Source: Hoylesella nanceiensis DSM 19126 = JCM 15639 (GTDB lineage: Bacteria > Bacteroidota > Bacteroidia > Bacteroidales > Bacteroidaceae). Taken from it: DNA of 64,000 nt. The DNA lies in NCBI RefSeq assembly GCF_000379965.1, contig NZ_KB904331.1, forward strand, positions 248,001 through 312,000. The letters are read 5' to 3'. Position numbers and translations under genes: made by a program. The notes under the pieces are model-generated. The model saw nothing but the letters and a program-made list of their open reading frames with translations, searched no databases and had not been told where the DNA came from. Positions 35,323 to 44,214 of this stretch are shown here, in pieces (position 1 is the first letter of the stretch; every line of letters starts with the position of its first letter).

Positions 35323-35330
35323 TATCTTTG
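35323..35330 (+). promoter_or_regulatory. -7 box of the FMN-binding/SusCD operon
   Basis: TATCTTTG, with no good TTG at -33. The leader to the FMN-binding gene would be about 90 nt. Confidence 0.5.
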
Positions 35331-35424
35331 TAATGGATAACTTATATTGGTTTCCTTTGTACCATCATTGAAAGTGAGATGAATTCGAGGTACAAGATGT
35401 TTTTGTATTATAATGTTTTAGACA

Positions 35425-35826
35425 ATGAAAAGAAAGTATTTTAGTTTAATTTTAGGCGCAAGTTTCGCCCTATTCTCACTCACTTTGATGAGTGCATCAA
35501 CCGAAGATCAGGTTATAACACAAGAAAATGGAGTGACTATCGTTAACACTACCAGTTTAACAAAAGACGTAAAAGGATTTAAAGGTGCAACACCTGTAAA
35601 GATTTTCATCAAGAAAAACAAAGTAATAAAGGTAGAAGCCCTTCCCAATAGAGAAACTCCTAAGTTCTTTGCACGCTTAAAAGATCTCTTAACTTCATGG
35701 GACGGAAAGACCGTAAGCAAAGCAAGTAAGACTGAACCTGACGCTGTTAGCGGTGCAACTTACTCGTCAAACGCAGTTATAAAGAACGTCCAAGCAGGCT
35801 TAAAGTATTACCAAGATAATAAATAA
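35425..35826 (+). CDS. Exported FMN-binding domain protein
   Basis: 133-aa protein with a signal peptide (about residues 1-25) and one FMN-binding domain. DAVSGATYSSNAVIKNVQAG near residues 106-125 holds the SGAT motif; in NqrC- and RnfG-type proteins the Thr (here T112) carries covalently bound FMN put on by ApbE. No apbE lies in the window. The gene is 23 nt upstream of a SusC-like receptor, so the two are probably co-transcribed. A flavin electron carrier in the periplasm is the likely class; partner unknown. Confidence 0.85.
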   Translation: MKRKYFSLILGASFALFSLTLMSASTEDQVITQENGVTIVNTTSLTKDVKGFKGATPVKIFIKKNKVIKVEALPNRETPKFFARLKDLLTSWDGKTVSKASKTEPDAVSGATYSSNAVIKNVQAGLKYYQDNK

Positions 35827-35849
35827 TTCACCCTTTAAAATCTTCTTCA

Positions 35850-38573
35850 ATGCTATTATTTCGTTCCATCTCTACTCTTTCGCTCCTCACTTATTGCGCA
35901 ATAGCTTTGGGTAATGGGGTTTATAGTTCGGTAGAAGCTACCGATTCTACAAAACACAAACGCAAAAAAGTAGTGAAGAAGACGACTTATAGCACTAAGA
36001 AGCTGAAGAGTGAGAGCTTCGATAAACGCTTTATTGCCGCCCCATTAGATATTCTTCGTGGTAAAGTGGCAGGTGTAAACATTGCCCATAGCGGTGCCGA
36101 ACGCCTCGCAATGCTCAACAGTGTGCGTGTTAGAGGAACCACTTCGGTAACTGCAGGCAATGACCCTTTGGTGATTATCGATGGTGTTTCGAGCGATCTT
36201 TCGTCTCTTTCAACCATCTACCCCGCAGATATTGCCTCGTTCACTATATTGAAAAACGCCTCAGAAACAGCCATTTATGGTTCAAGAGGTGCATCGGGGG
36301 TGATCTTAGTAACAACCAAAAAGGGTGCAGCAGGAAAGTTTAAGATTTCATACGACACCAATATTGGCGTTGAACACACCACTTCTGAGATCGAAGTTTT
36401 AAACGGATCACAATATATTTCCACTGCCAAAGCACTCAACCAGTTTGCCATTGACGGCGGATATAACACCAACTTTCAAAAAGAAATTACTCGAGTTGGA
36501 TTCATACAGAACCACCATCTTGCCTTTAGTGGTGGTGTTGATGAATCGAACTATCGTGCTTCTGTGAGCTATTCGGGGCACGAAATGGTTGTAAAGAACA
36601 ACAACTATAACAATTTTACAGCCAAATTCGACCTCAATCAAAAAGCATTCGACAACGTATTAACCGTTAATTTAGGCATATTTGGCTCGTCTACATCTGT
36701 CAAAAACCTTGCAGACATACGCAAACTCATTTATTCTTCGATAGCACAAAACCCCACTTATCCTGCGCATCGCAATGCTTCTGGGAACTGGGATCTTAAC
36801 TCTGGGGCCTCACAAATACCTCCTCCACTTGCTTATAACAGCGTTCAAGACCACGAAAATGGTGTTAGTGTCATCACACATATCAACTTTGACGTGGCAG
36901 TTGCACAACCTTTGCATCTAAAACTATTCAGTTCCTATGCCTTTAACAGCTTAGAACACAATCAATATTTCCCAGTTGCAACCGAAGCACAAGGCAAAGC
37001 TTATCGACAAGAACGCAAAACAGAAGACTGGCTGATTAATTTTGCAGCGCAATTCCATCAAAAATGGGGTGCACATGTGTTGGATTTAGAGGCTCAAACC
37101 GAATATCAAAAGAGCACAAGAACGGCTTTTAACACCACGGTAAAGGGCTTTATGAATGACGAATGGGGCTATAATAACCTCGGAGCAGGCTCTATTCACC
37201 CTCAAGAAGGCACATTTAGCAGTTATGCAAGTCCGTCTTTACTATCATTTTTGGTTACTTCTAAATATAAACTGCTCAACACCTACACTTTAAGTGCAAC
37301 CCTTAGAGCAGATGGTTCGTCGCTTGTTGCACCCAAAAACCGCTGGGGTTTCTTCCCTTCTGTTGCACTCGAATGGGATATAAAGAGAGAACCTTGGTTA
37401 AGATACAATCGTGTTATCAACGCATTAACACTCAAAACGAGTTATGGTATGAGTGGTAACTTAGGCGGAATACAATCGTATAACGCTCAATTTGCGCAGC
37501 TTCCTGCTGGAGTTGTGCCCTATTTGGGAGTTCCAACCATTACTCTTGGACACTTAAAGAATATCAATCCCGACTTAAAATGGGAAAATAAAAACTCGTT
37601 TAACATTGGAGTTGAAACAGCATTGTGGCAGAATAGGCTCGTATTCACAGCCGAATACTATTATTCTAAGACCCGAAACATGCTTTATAACTATCGAGTT
37701 AGCGTGCCACCATTCGTTTATAACACGCTATTAGCAAACATTGGCAGCATGAGTAACAGCGGTTTTGAGTTGGGAATGGGCTTCACTCCTATTGCAACCA
37801 AAGACCTATCGCTCAACATTAACTTGAATGTTGCCTTCCAAAAGAATAAACTTTTGTCGCTAAGTGGTACCTATAGAGGTGAAAATTTATCATCTCCTAA
37901 CATCACTCCGATAGCTTCTTTAGATGGAGCAGGGTTCCATGGAGGTCAGAATAACATTGTATATCAAATCGTAGGACAGCCTCTTGGCGTGTTTTATCTA
38001 CCTCATTCAAAGGGATTAGCAACCAATCAAGATGGCTCAAAGCGATATAATATTGTCGACTTAGATAACAATAACGAGATAAATATTGAAGATGGAGGCG
38101 ACAGATACATTGCAGGTCAAGCCATTCCCAAAGCAACTTTGGGCTCAAACATCAGTATTCGTTACAAGAACTGGGACGCATCGCTCCAAATGAATGGTGC
38201 TTTTGGTCATAAAATCTACAACGCAACAGCTTTAAGTATGATGAATATGAGTAGCTTTCCTGATTATAATGTAATGAGAAAAGCACCCGAAATGAACCTA
38301 AAAGACCAAAGAGCCACCGACTATTGGCTTGAAAAAGGCGACTATCTCAACTTCGATTATCTTACATTGGGCTATAATTTCGATATAAAAAGTAAGTTTA
38401 TTAGCGCACTTCGACTATCACTTAGCGTGAATAACTTAGCCACCATAACCAGTTATAGTGGTGTTTCGCCAATGATAAATAGCTTCATTGTGGGCAAAAC
38501 ACTTGGCATTGAAGATAAAAATACTTATCCAACCTACCGCAGTTACTCAATAAGTGTGGGTATTCAGTTCTAA
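35850..38573 (+). CDS. SusC-like TonB-dependent receptor lacking the N-terminal extension
   Basis: 907-aa outer-membrane receptor. A signal peptide-like start is followed by a short Lys-rich linker (about residues 35-55), then directly the plug: LDILRGKVAGVNI, VRGTTSVTAGNDPLVIIDGV, and ILKNASETAIYGSRGASGVILVTTKKG; the barrel ends in YSISVGIQF. The carboxypeptidase-regulatory-like domain and the VVVGYG-type segment that open typical SusC proteins are absent, and no separate ORF supplies them. A TonB box is not obvious. SusD follows 19 nt after. Substrate unknown. Confidence 0.88.
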   Translation: MLLFRSISTLSLLTYCAIALGNGVYSSVEATDSTKHKRKKVVKKTTYSTKKLKSESFDKRFIAAPLDILRGKVAGVNIAHSGAERLAMLNSVRVRGTTSVTAGNDPLVIIDGVSSDLSSLSTIYPADIASFTILKNASETAIYGSRGASGVILVTTKKGAAGKFKISYDTNIGVEHTTSEIEVLNGSQYISTAKALNQFAIDGGYNTNFQKEITRVGFIQNHHLAFSGGVDESNYRASVSYSGHEMVVKNNNYNNFTAKFDLNQKAFDNVLTVNLGIFGSSTSVKNLADIRKLIYSSIAQNPTYPAHRNASGNWDLNSGASQIPPPLAYNSVQDHENGVSVITHINFDVAVAQPLHLKLFSSYAFNSLEHNQYFPVATEAQGKAYRQERKTEDWLINFAAQFHQKWGAHVLDLEAQTEYQKSTRTAFNTTVKGFMNDEWGYNNLGAGSIHPQEGTFSSYASPSLLSFLVTSKYKLLNTYTLSATLRADGSSLVAPKNRWGFFPSVALEWDIKREPWLRYNRVINALTLKTSYGMSGNLGGIQSYNAQFAQLPAGVVPYLGVPTITLGHLKNINPDLKWENKNSFNIGVETALWQNRLVFTAEYYYSKTRNMLYNYRVSVPPFVYNTLLANIGSMSNSGFELGMGFTPIATKDLSLNINLNVAFQKNKLLSLSGTYRGENLSSPNITPIASLDGAGFHGGQNNIVYQIVGQPLGVFYLPHSKGLATNQDGSKRYNIVDLDNNNEINIEDGGDRYIAGQAIPKATLGSNISIRYKNWDASLQMNGAFGHKIYNATALSMMNMSSFPDYNVMRKAPEMNLKDQRATDYWLEKGDYLNFDYLTLGYNFDIKSKFISALRLSLSVNNLATITSYSGVSPMINSFIVGKTLGIEDKNTYPTYRSYSISVGIQF

Positions 38574-38592
38574 CTTTTAAACAAAACCGATA

Positions 38593-40191
38593 ATGATCAT
38601 AAAGAAGAAAAAAGCCCTTTGGGCATCTATTGGCGCAACTGCTGCAATGTCGTTGTTATTGAGTTCTTGTTTATCAGAACCCATGAAAGACCGCATTTCA
38701 CCCGAAGATAGCTATAACAACCCCACCCGTTTGTATCTCAACACTGTGGGAACACTCTATAATTACATTGGCGGAAACGAAGATAGCAACGGACTTCAGG
38801 GCACCTATAGAGGTGTTTACGATTATAATACCTTTACATGTGACGAAGCAATTATACCTATTCGAGGCGGAGATTGGTATGATGGAGGCTTTTGGGAGCG
38901 TCTTTTTACACAACAATGGACCGAAAAAGATAGCGAACTTTATGCCACTTGGTGTTATCTTTACAAAGTGGTTATGCTCTGCAATCAATCGTCTGAAGCT
39001 CTAAAAGCACATAAAGCAGTGCTCACCGACGAACAATATCAAAGCTATAACGCTGAAATTAGAGCGTTAAGAGCGATGTATTATTTCTATCTTTTGGATA
39101 TGTTTGGCAACATTCCTTTAGTTACTTCTACCTCATTAAAGGTGAGTGAGGTGACCAAAACACCCCGAAATGAAGTATTTTCGTTTGTATTTAAAGAGCT
39201 ACAAGAGGCAAGTAAGCATCTTGCTAACGAACATTCGAACTACGAAGGTGCCTATTATGGTAGAATAACCAAACCTGTTGCGTATTTCTTATTAGCTAAA
39301 TTGGCTCTAAATGCAGAGGTTTATACTTGCAATAAGCCTGGAACGGAGACCAGAAAGAATGGAGCTTCGATTTATTTTGATGTCGAAGGAAGTAAGAAGA
39401 ACGCATGGGAAACCACCCAATATTATTGCAACGAGATCACCAAAGCAGGCTATTCGCTCGAAAACAGCTATGCTTCGAACTTTAAAGTGTATAACGAAAC
39501 ATCGAAAGAGAATATTTTTACCATTCCAATGGATAAGAATAAATATGCCAATCAGTTTCAATATTTATTCAGATCACGCAACTATAATCACGGAAGAGCA
39601 TTAGGATTAGGCTCTGAGAATGGTGCTTCTGCCACTGTTTCTACTGTAAAAGCGTTTGGATATGGCACCACTTCGGTGGATCCACGCTACGAATTGAATT
39701 TCTATTCAGATACGGTTAAGGTGGATAATAAGATAGTTCGCAATGAAGATGGCACTCCTTTGGTTTATCTTCCACTTGCTGTTGAATTGAATTTAACCTA
39801 CTCTCCCTATATAAAGAATGCGGGGGCGAGAATGAAGAAATATGAGATCGACCGCAAAGCCTATTCTGATGGCAAGCTACAAGACAACGATATCGTTCTA
39901 TTTAGATATGCAGATGTGTTGTTGATGCTATGTGAAGCGAAGGTGAGAAATGGCGAGTCGGGTGATAATGAGCTGAACCTTGTGCGCCAAAGAGTGGGTG
40001 CTTCGAACAGAACTGCAACGCTCGAGAACATCTTAAACGAGCGACTTATGGAATTAATGTGGGAAGGTTGGCGTCGTTCTGACCTCATTCGATTCAACAA
40101 ATTCAATAAAGATACAACAGGAAAGAGCGGAGATAAGACGCTATTCCCTATCCCTTACGAGGCGAAAGAGCTGAATCCTAACTTAAAATAA
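38593..40191 (+). CDS. SusD/RagB family lipoprotein
   Basis: 532-aa surface lipoprotein; lipobox Cys26 in LLSSC. Helical TPR-like SusD body with EIRALRAMYYFYLLDMFGNIPL, the family core, and C-terminal ERLMELMWEGWRRSDLIRFN followed by FPIPYEAKELNPNL, a typical ending. It pairs with the receptor just upstream to form a lid-and-barrel import complex. No glycoside hydrolase lies beside it, so this is not a classic polysaccharide utilisation locus. Confidence 0.93.
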   Translation: MIIKKKKALWASIGATAAMSLLLSSCLSEPMKDRISPEDSYNNPTRLYLNTVGTLYNYIGGNEDSNGLQGTYRGVYDYNTFTCDEAIIPIRGGDWYDGGFWERLFTQQWTEKDSELYATWCYLYKVVMLCNQSSEALKAHKAVLTDEQYQSYNAEIRALRAMYYFYLLDMFGNIPLVTSTSLKVSEVTKTPRNEVFSFVFKELQEASKHLANEHSNYEGAYYGRITKPVAYFLLAKLALNAEVYTCNKPGTETRKNGASIYFDVEGSKKNAWETTQYYCNEITKAGYSLENSYASNFKVYNETSKENIFTIPMDKNKYANQFQYLFRSRNYNHGRALGLGSENGASATVSTVKAFGYGTTSVDPRYELNFYSDTVKVDNKIVRNEDGTPLVYLPLAVELNLTYSPYIKNAGARMKKYEIDRKAYSDGKLQDNDIVLFRYADVLLMLCEAKVRNGESGDNELNLVRQRVGASNRTATLENILNERLMELMWEGWRRSDLIRFNKFNKDTTGKSGDKTLFPIPYEAKELNPNLK

Positions 40192-40200
40192 GACATAAAA

Positions 40201-40243
40201 AATGGTAGACTAAAGTGTCATTGCACTCGTCTACCATTCTTTG
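40201..40243. terminator. Terminator of the FMN-binding/SusCD operon
   Basis: AATGGTAGAC (40201-40210) pairs with GTCTACCATT (40229-40238), with inner AGTG/CACT; CTTTG follows. Confidence 0.8.
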
Positions 40244-40273
40244 TATCATTTTATTCGATTTTAATCTACTTGT

Positions 40274-40383
40274 AATAGCATTGCTTTTACGCTATAATTA
40301 CATTGCTTTTGAGGTGCAATTGCAATCCTTTTGCAAGGTAAAAGCATTGCTTTCAAATTTTAATACCATTGCACTGCATTGGT
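40274..40383. repeat. 22-bp palindrome array, locus H (4 units, a fifth in the lptD 3' end)
   Basis: Units start at 40274, 40296, 40318 and 40340; a fifth, at 40362, falls in the last codons of the LptD-like gene and encodes its C-terminal ...AVQWY. Unit 1 is AATAGCATTGCTTTT. Confidence 0.8.
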
Positions 40384-43194
40384 GTATCCACTTCGCTTGT
40401 CGTACTTCAAGGCGTCTGTTAGGGTTGAAGCGTTACATCTGAAGGTGAAATTATAGCTGGTGTAAGGTGCTAAAACCACAGAACAACTCATGTTGAAGCA
40501 GTGTAGGTCACGTTGAAGAGATGCTGTTGTCATACTCAAAGCGTGGTTTTCGAAATCGTAACCCGATGAGAAACTGATGTTCCAACCTTCGCTTAAGCGC
40601 AAACTTCCACTGACATTTAAAGTCTGAGAGAACTTATATGGATAGCGCATTGTTTTGGTATTGAAGCGACCTGAGGTGTTTTCACGCATTGTTATACCAT
40701 AACCAAAGGTTAAAGACCATGGCATTGAGAATTTCATATATCCATCGTTGTCGGTCTCTGCCTTTGCATTTTGTTCCTCACCTCTCACCTTTCGCTGACC
40801 TTTTACTAAGTTCTCGTCAACATTACTCTCGATATCTGTGTCGATACCATCATCGTCTTGGTTCTTCTTCGAACGCTTTTTATCATCAGTATCACTACCA
40901 CCTCCAAAGAGTCTCTTTATCTTTTCGGGGGTTAAAGTATAAGAGAAGTTTTGCGACATACCTTGAAATCTACCGAAACGGCCTTTTCCCCACTCTGTAT
41001 GAGTGCCCACATAAGGATGTCCAGAGGCATCAAGTTCGTAAGCATAAGTAGCAAATACGGCATTCATATTAAAGGTATAGCCCTTCCACCACTTAAGTCT
41101 TATGTTCATACTAAGGTCACTCCAAGGTCTATCTTTTGCCGCCATGTTATACGACATACCTAATCCGAAGGCATCAATAATACTGATTTTCTTCACACCT
41201 GTTGTGTCTTTATCGCTCTTTACCTTCATTTCAATGTTGTTATCGAGGCTCATTGAAATGCTTCCAGTGCGTCCACGTCCAGGAACTCCATAGATATTAT
41301 TCTGATATGGCGAATATTCTACCAAGCTAACATTACCTGCAGCGTCGGTCTTTTGATAGGTTTGATAATATCCATAGCGTGCAGTTCCAAAGTCAGGAGC
41401 ATAGTTTAAGCTCACAGAAGGAGTAACAACGTGGCGAATAGCACGTATTTTGTCTCCAAAGATCTTTCTGTTGGGCACATAAAAACCATATAGTTTGGTA
41501 GACATACTTAGGCTCATGCTCCAGTTATACACGTTATGAAAGCCATAAGTGGTGTCTGCTACTTCTTTTTGTGTTACCGCATTCCAAGAGCGTGTGACCT
41601 TATTTGAATACATTCGGTCGACAAAGTTAAACGAAGGGTTAACGTTGATGAATTTAAACAAGGTGAAATTGGCATTGATAGGAATGCTATGTTGAATACC
41701 ATTACGCCAGTCTTTGATCAAAGAAGAATGGAAAAGACGGTCTTCTTTCGTTGTAATAGAGTTCGACATCTGTCCTGTATAGCTCACAGCAATCTTCTCA
41801 TACCAACGCTCTTTGCCTGCTGCATGCTTGCGTTTGAAGGGATAGAAACGACTGATACTTACGTTAAGGTCGGGCAAGGTTATTGCAATCGACGAGTCAC
41901 GCATGTTCTGTGTCAAGTTCATTGTACTGCTTAAGGTCATTCCTATGCTTGAGAATGATGTGCCCCAGCTAACAGATGAGGTACGAGTACTTTGTGATAA
42001 TGTTTGCGGATTATATAAACTATTGAGGTTATTTCTTTCATAACTTGATGAAGCAAAGTTGACACTTGCCGATAAGTTGCTGAAAGGATTAGCCTTACTG
42101 TCTTGTCTATGGCTCCATTGAACCTTGTAACTCTTTTGTCTTGTGTAGTCGGGTAGCCCCTTATCACCAGTCTTTGTGTCTTGATAAGCCACCAAAACAC
42201 TTCCGCTATACTTATATCTTTTGCGGTAGTTACTTGCTGCAGAAAGTCCCCAAGAGCCCTTTGTATAAATCTCTCCCAATAGTTTTAAGTCCCATTTGTC
42301 GCTTGCTGCAAAATAATATCCACCATCTCTTAAATAGAATCCACGAGTACTTTCATCTCCATAAGTAGGCATGATGAAACCACTTGAATAGCTTTTGGTG
42401 AATGGAAAGAATCCATAAGGAATGGCAAGAGGCAACGGAACGTCGGCAACTACGAGATAAGCAGGTCCGAAAACAACATCTTTTCCTGTGCGAACCTTTG
42501 CTCTTGACAAGGCAATATAAAAGTCGGGGCAATCTTTATCACATGTTGTATAACGACCATGTTCAAGGTATATATCCCCTTTTCCATCACGTTTAGCAAT
42601 CTTACTGCTTAAAAAACCTTCTTGTTGCTTTGTGTGTACGTTGGTGATAAGTCCCTTTTTAGATTTGAAATTAAATGCAATGGTGTCGTTATCGTAGGTG
42701 TCTGAGCCCATTTTAAAGATAGGAGTTCCCTTGAGTTTGGTGTTGGTTGTGTCGGCATACACACCAGTTGCATGCACCAAACTGCTGTCTAAGCTCATAT
42801 TTATCTTTTCACTTGTGAGGTCCATCTTCTCATATTTCACCTGAGAAGAGCCATATAGATAGGCTTTTTTAGTGTAAGCATCGTAAACAAGCGAGTCGTT
42901 TGCCTGATAAGTGACAGGCGCATCAATTCCAGTAGCTTTCGTTTTATTAATCGAATCTAAGCGAATGGAATCGTCAATGTGCTTGTTGTATTGATAAATA
43001 GCTCGTTGCAAAGAATCTAAAGCCGTTGTATCTACAGGAGAAACAGGCGGAAGTGCAACCTTATTACTATCTTTTGACGATATAGTGTCTTGCTTTTTGT
43101 TTTGTCCTTTGCGCTTTTGCACAACAAAAGAGTTGCCTGCAAGCATGCAGGTAACAACCAACAAGAATATTAGGATTAAAAACTTTGACCTCAT
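40360..43194 (-). CDS. LptD-like outer-membrane LPS-assembly protein
   Basis: 944-aa outer-membrane protein. A signal peptide-like start is followed by a Lys/Ser-rich linker, an OstA/LptA-like beta-jellyroll (VTYQANDSLVYDAYTKKAYLYGSSQVKY, quoted here only for its start VTYQAND, and IFKMGSDTYDNDTIAFNFKS), then a barrel with the LptD-like segment KVRTGKDVVFGPAYLVVADVP followed by PLAIPYGFFPF. Two Cys in YTTCDKDCPD may form a disulfide. Bacteroidetes LptD proteins are about this length. An acidic low-complexity stretch rich in D/K lies near residues 765-795. An almost leaderless promoter lies at 43202-43209. Confidence 0.85.
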   Translation of the reverse strand: MRSKFLILIFLLVVTCMLAGNSFVVQKRKGQNKKQDTISSKDSNKVALPPVSPVDTTALDSLQRAIYQYNKHIDDSIRLDSINKTKATGIDAPVTYQANDSLVYDAYTKKAYLYGSSQVKYEKMDLTSEKINMSLDSSLVHATGVYADTTNTKLKGTPIFKMGSDTYDNDTIAFNFKSKKGLITNVHTKQQEGFLSSKIAKRDGKGDIYLEHGRYTTCDKDCPDFYIALSRAKVRTGKDVVFGPAYLVVADVPLPLAIPYGFFPFTKSYSSGFIMPTYGDESTRGFYLRDGGYYFAASDKWDLKLLGEIYTKGSWGLSAASNYRKRYKYSGSVLVAYQDTKTGDKGLPDYTRQKSYKVQWSHRQDSKANPFSNLSASVNFASSSYERNNLNSLYNPQTLSQSTRTSSVSWGTSFSSIGMTLSSTMNLTQNMRDSSIAITLPDLNVSISRFYPFKRKHAAGKERWYEKIAVSYTGQMSNSITTKEDRLFHSSLIKDWRNGIQHSIPINANFTLFKFINVNPSFNFVDRMYSNKVTRSWNAVTQKEVADTTYGFHNVYNWSMSLSMSTKLYGFYVPNRKIFGDKIRAIRHVVTPSVSLNYAPDFGTARYGYYQTYQKTDAAGNVSLVEYSPYQNNIYGVPGRGRTGSISMSLDNNIEMKVKSDKDTTGVKKISIIDAFGLGMSYNMAAKDRPWSDLSMNIRLKWWKGYTFNMNAVFATYAYELDASGHPYVGTHTEWGKGRFGRFQGMSQNFSYTLTPEKIKRLFGGGSDTDDKKRSKKNQDDDGIDTDIESNVDENLVKGQRKVRGEEQNAKAETDNDGYMKFSMPWSLTFGYGITMRENTSGRFNTKTMRYPYKFSQTLNVSGSLRLSEGWNISFSSGYDFENHALSMTTASLQRDLHCFNMSCSVVLAPYTSYNFTFRCNASTLTDALKYDKRSGYTNAVQWY

Positions 43195-43201
43195 TATACC
43201 G

Positions 43202-43209
43202 CAAAATTA
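43202..43209 (-). promoter_or_regulatory. -7 box of the LptD-like gene
   Basis: TAATTTTG on the minus strand ends 7 nt before the ATG at 43194, giving a leader of only about four nt. No clear -33 TTG. Confidence 0.45.
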
Positions 43210-43345
43210 CTTATTATATAGCACATATATCTTATATTTTTCATTTTTAACGTTCTACAAACGCTGTGCAACTGCATCTTTTGTTCATTATTCCTCTTTT
43301 GTAATCACTTATCAACTGCACTCACAAAAGAAGACAAGATATATT

Positions 43346-43882
43346 CTATTTGAACATTTCGTGCCACGAACAGAAGCGTTCTATGCCATCGTCTCCAAAC
43401 TTTTTTAAGCTTCGAAGTGCCTCATCAAAGGTCTTTGTTTTATCTAATTTGGTTTTAGAAAAGAACTTATCGGCATAGCAAACGAGCTTTTCTTCGATGC
43501 TTTCTGGACAGAAATCAAGTAGTGGAAGGGGTAAGTTATTTTCTTGTATCTGCTCTTTTGTTATCCCTGCACCAGTATGTCGCTCACAAACTCGAGCGTG
43601 TTGAGGAAACGATTCTTTTCTTAATAGCTCTGCACCGATACGTCCATGCAAGATATAAGGATTGGAACCAAAACACTCTATACCACTGGCATCGCATTGA
43701 AAGATACCAATGTCGTGCAACATGGCAGCCTCTTCTACAAAAGAAGCATCGATATTGAGCTCGGGGTGTCGTGCAATTACGGCCAAAGCATAGTCGGCAA
43801 CTGCTCTACTATGCACCATTAAGATATTCTTTAGCTTATTTTCAGTTGGGTAATATTTATCTATTATTCTTTGATAATCCAT
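43346..43882 (-). CDS. HD domain phosphohydrolase
   Basis: 178-aa HD-superfamily hydrolase. H-x motifs: MVHSRAVADYALAV near residue 24, the metal-binding HDIGIF near residue 55, and later HTGAGIT with a Lys/Asp-rich end (CYADKFFSKTKLD). Such small HD proteins hydrolyse nucleotides or related phosphate esters, and the substrate is not known. Promoter box at 43974-43981. Convergent with nothing; it lies just upstream of the LptD-like gene on the same strand. Confidence 0.87.
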   Translation of the reverse strand: MDYQRIIDKYYPTENKLKNILMVHSRAVADYALAVIARHPELNIDASFVEEAAMLHDIGIFQCDASGIECFGSNPYILHGRIGAELLRKESFPQHARVCERHTGAGITKEQIQENNLPLPLLDFCPESIEEKLVCYADKFFSKTKLDKTKTFDEALRSLKKFGDDGIERFCSWHEMFK

Positions 43883-43973
43883 CTATCTGCGTTATATCTG
43901 TTTCTGAATTCTAATTCTTTACCATCATAAGAAAGAGGTGCCAATGGTCTTTCTTGCATCTTTCTACTTTATG

Positions 43974-43981
43974 CAAAGATA
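43974..43981 (-). promoter_or_regulatory. -7 box of the HD gene
   Basis: TATCTTTG on the minus strand, about 90 nt before the ATG. No TTG at the right distance. The 332-nt gap before the next gene otherwise holds only the SusCD terminator. Confidence 0.45.
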
Positions 43982-44130
43982 GAAAAAGTTGATAAATTAA
44001 GCCCTAACACGCAAGAGAAAAAGTGCGTTTTTCGGTTTATAGCTCCCTAAAAGAATGCTTACTGCTATAGACTGGCGCATCTCTCCCCTCTTTTTCAGGT
44101 TGAAAACATCAGTCAACAACACAAAGAAAC

Positions 44131-44170
44131 AACCCTTACAAGCAATGCCTAAGCACTGAATGTAAGGGTT
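44131..44170 (-). terminator. Terminator of the second SusC/SusD pair
   Basis: AACCCTTACA (44131-44140) and TGTAAGGGTT (44161-44170) form a perfect 10-bp stem; on the minus strand GTTTCTTTG follows. Confidence 0.78.
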
Positions 44171-44214
44171 GAAATAAAATGATAGAAAAGGAGTTATGTC
44201 CTAATTTCTTTCTA

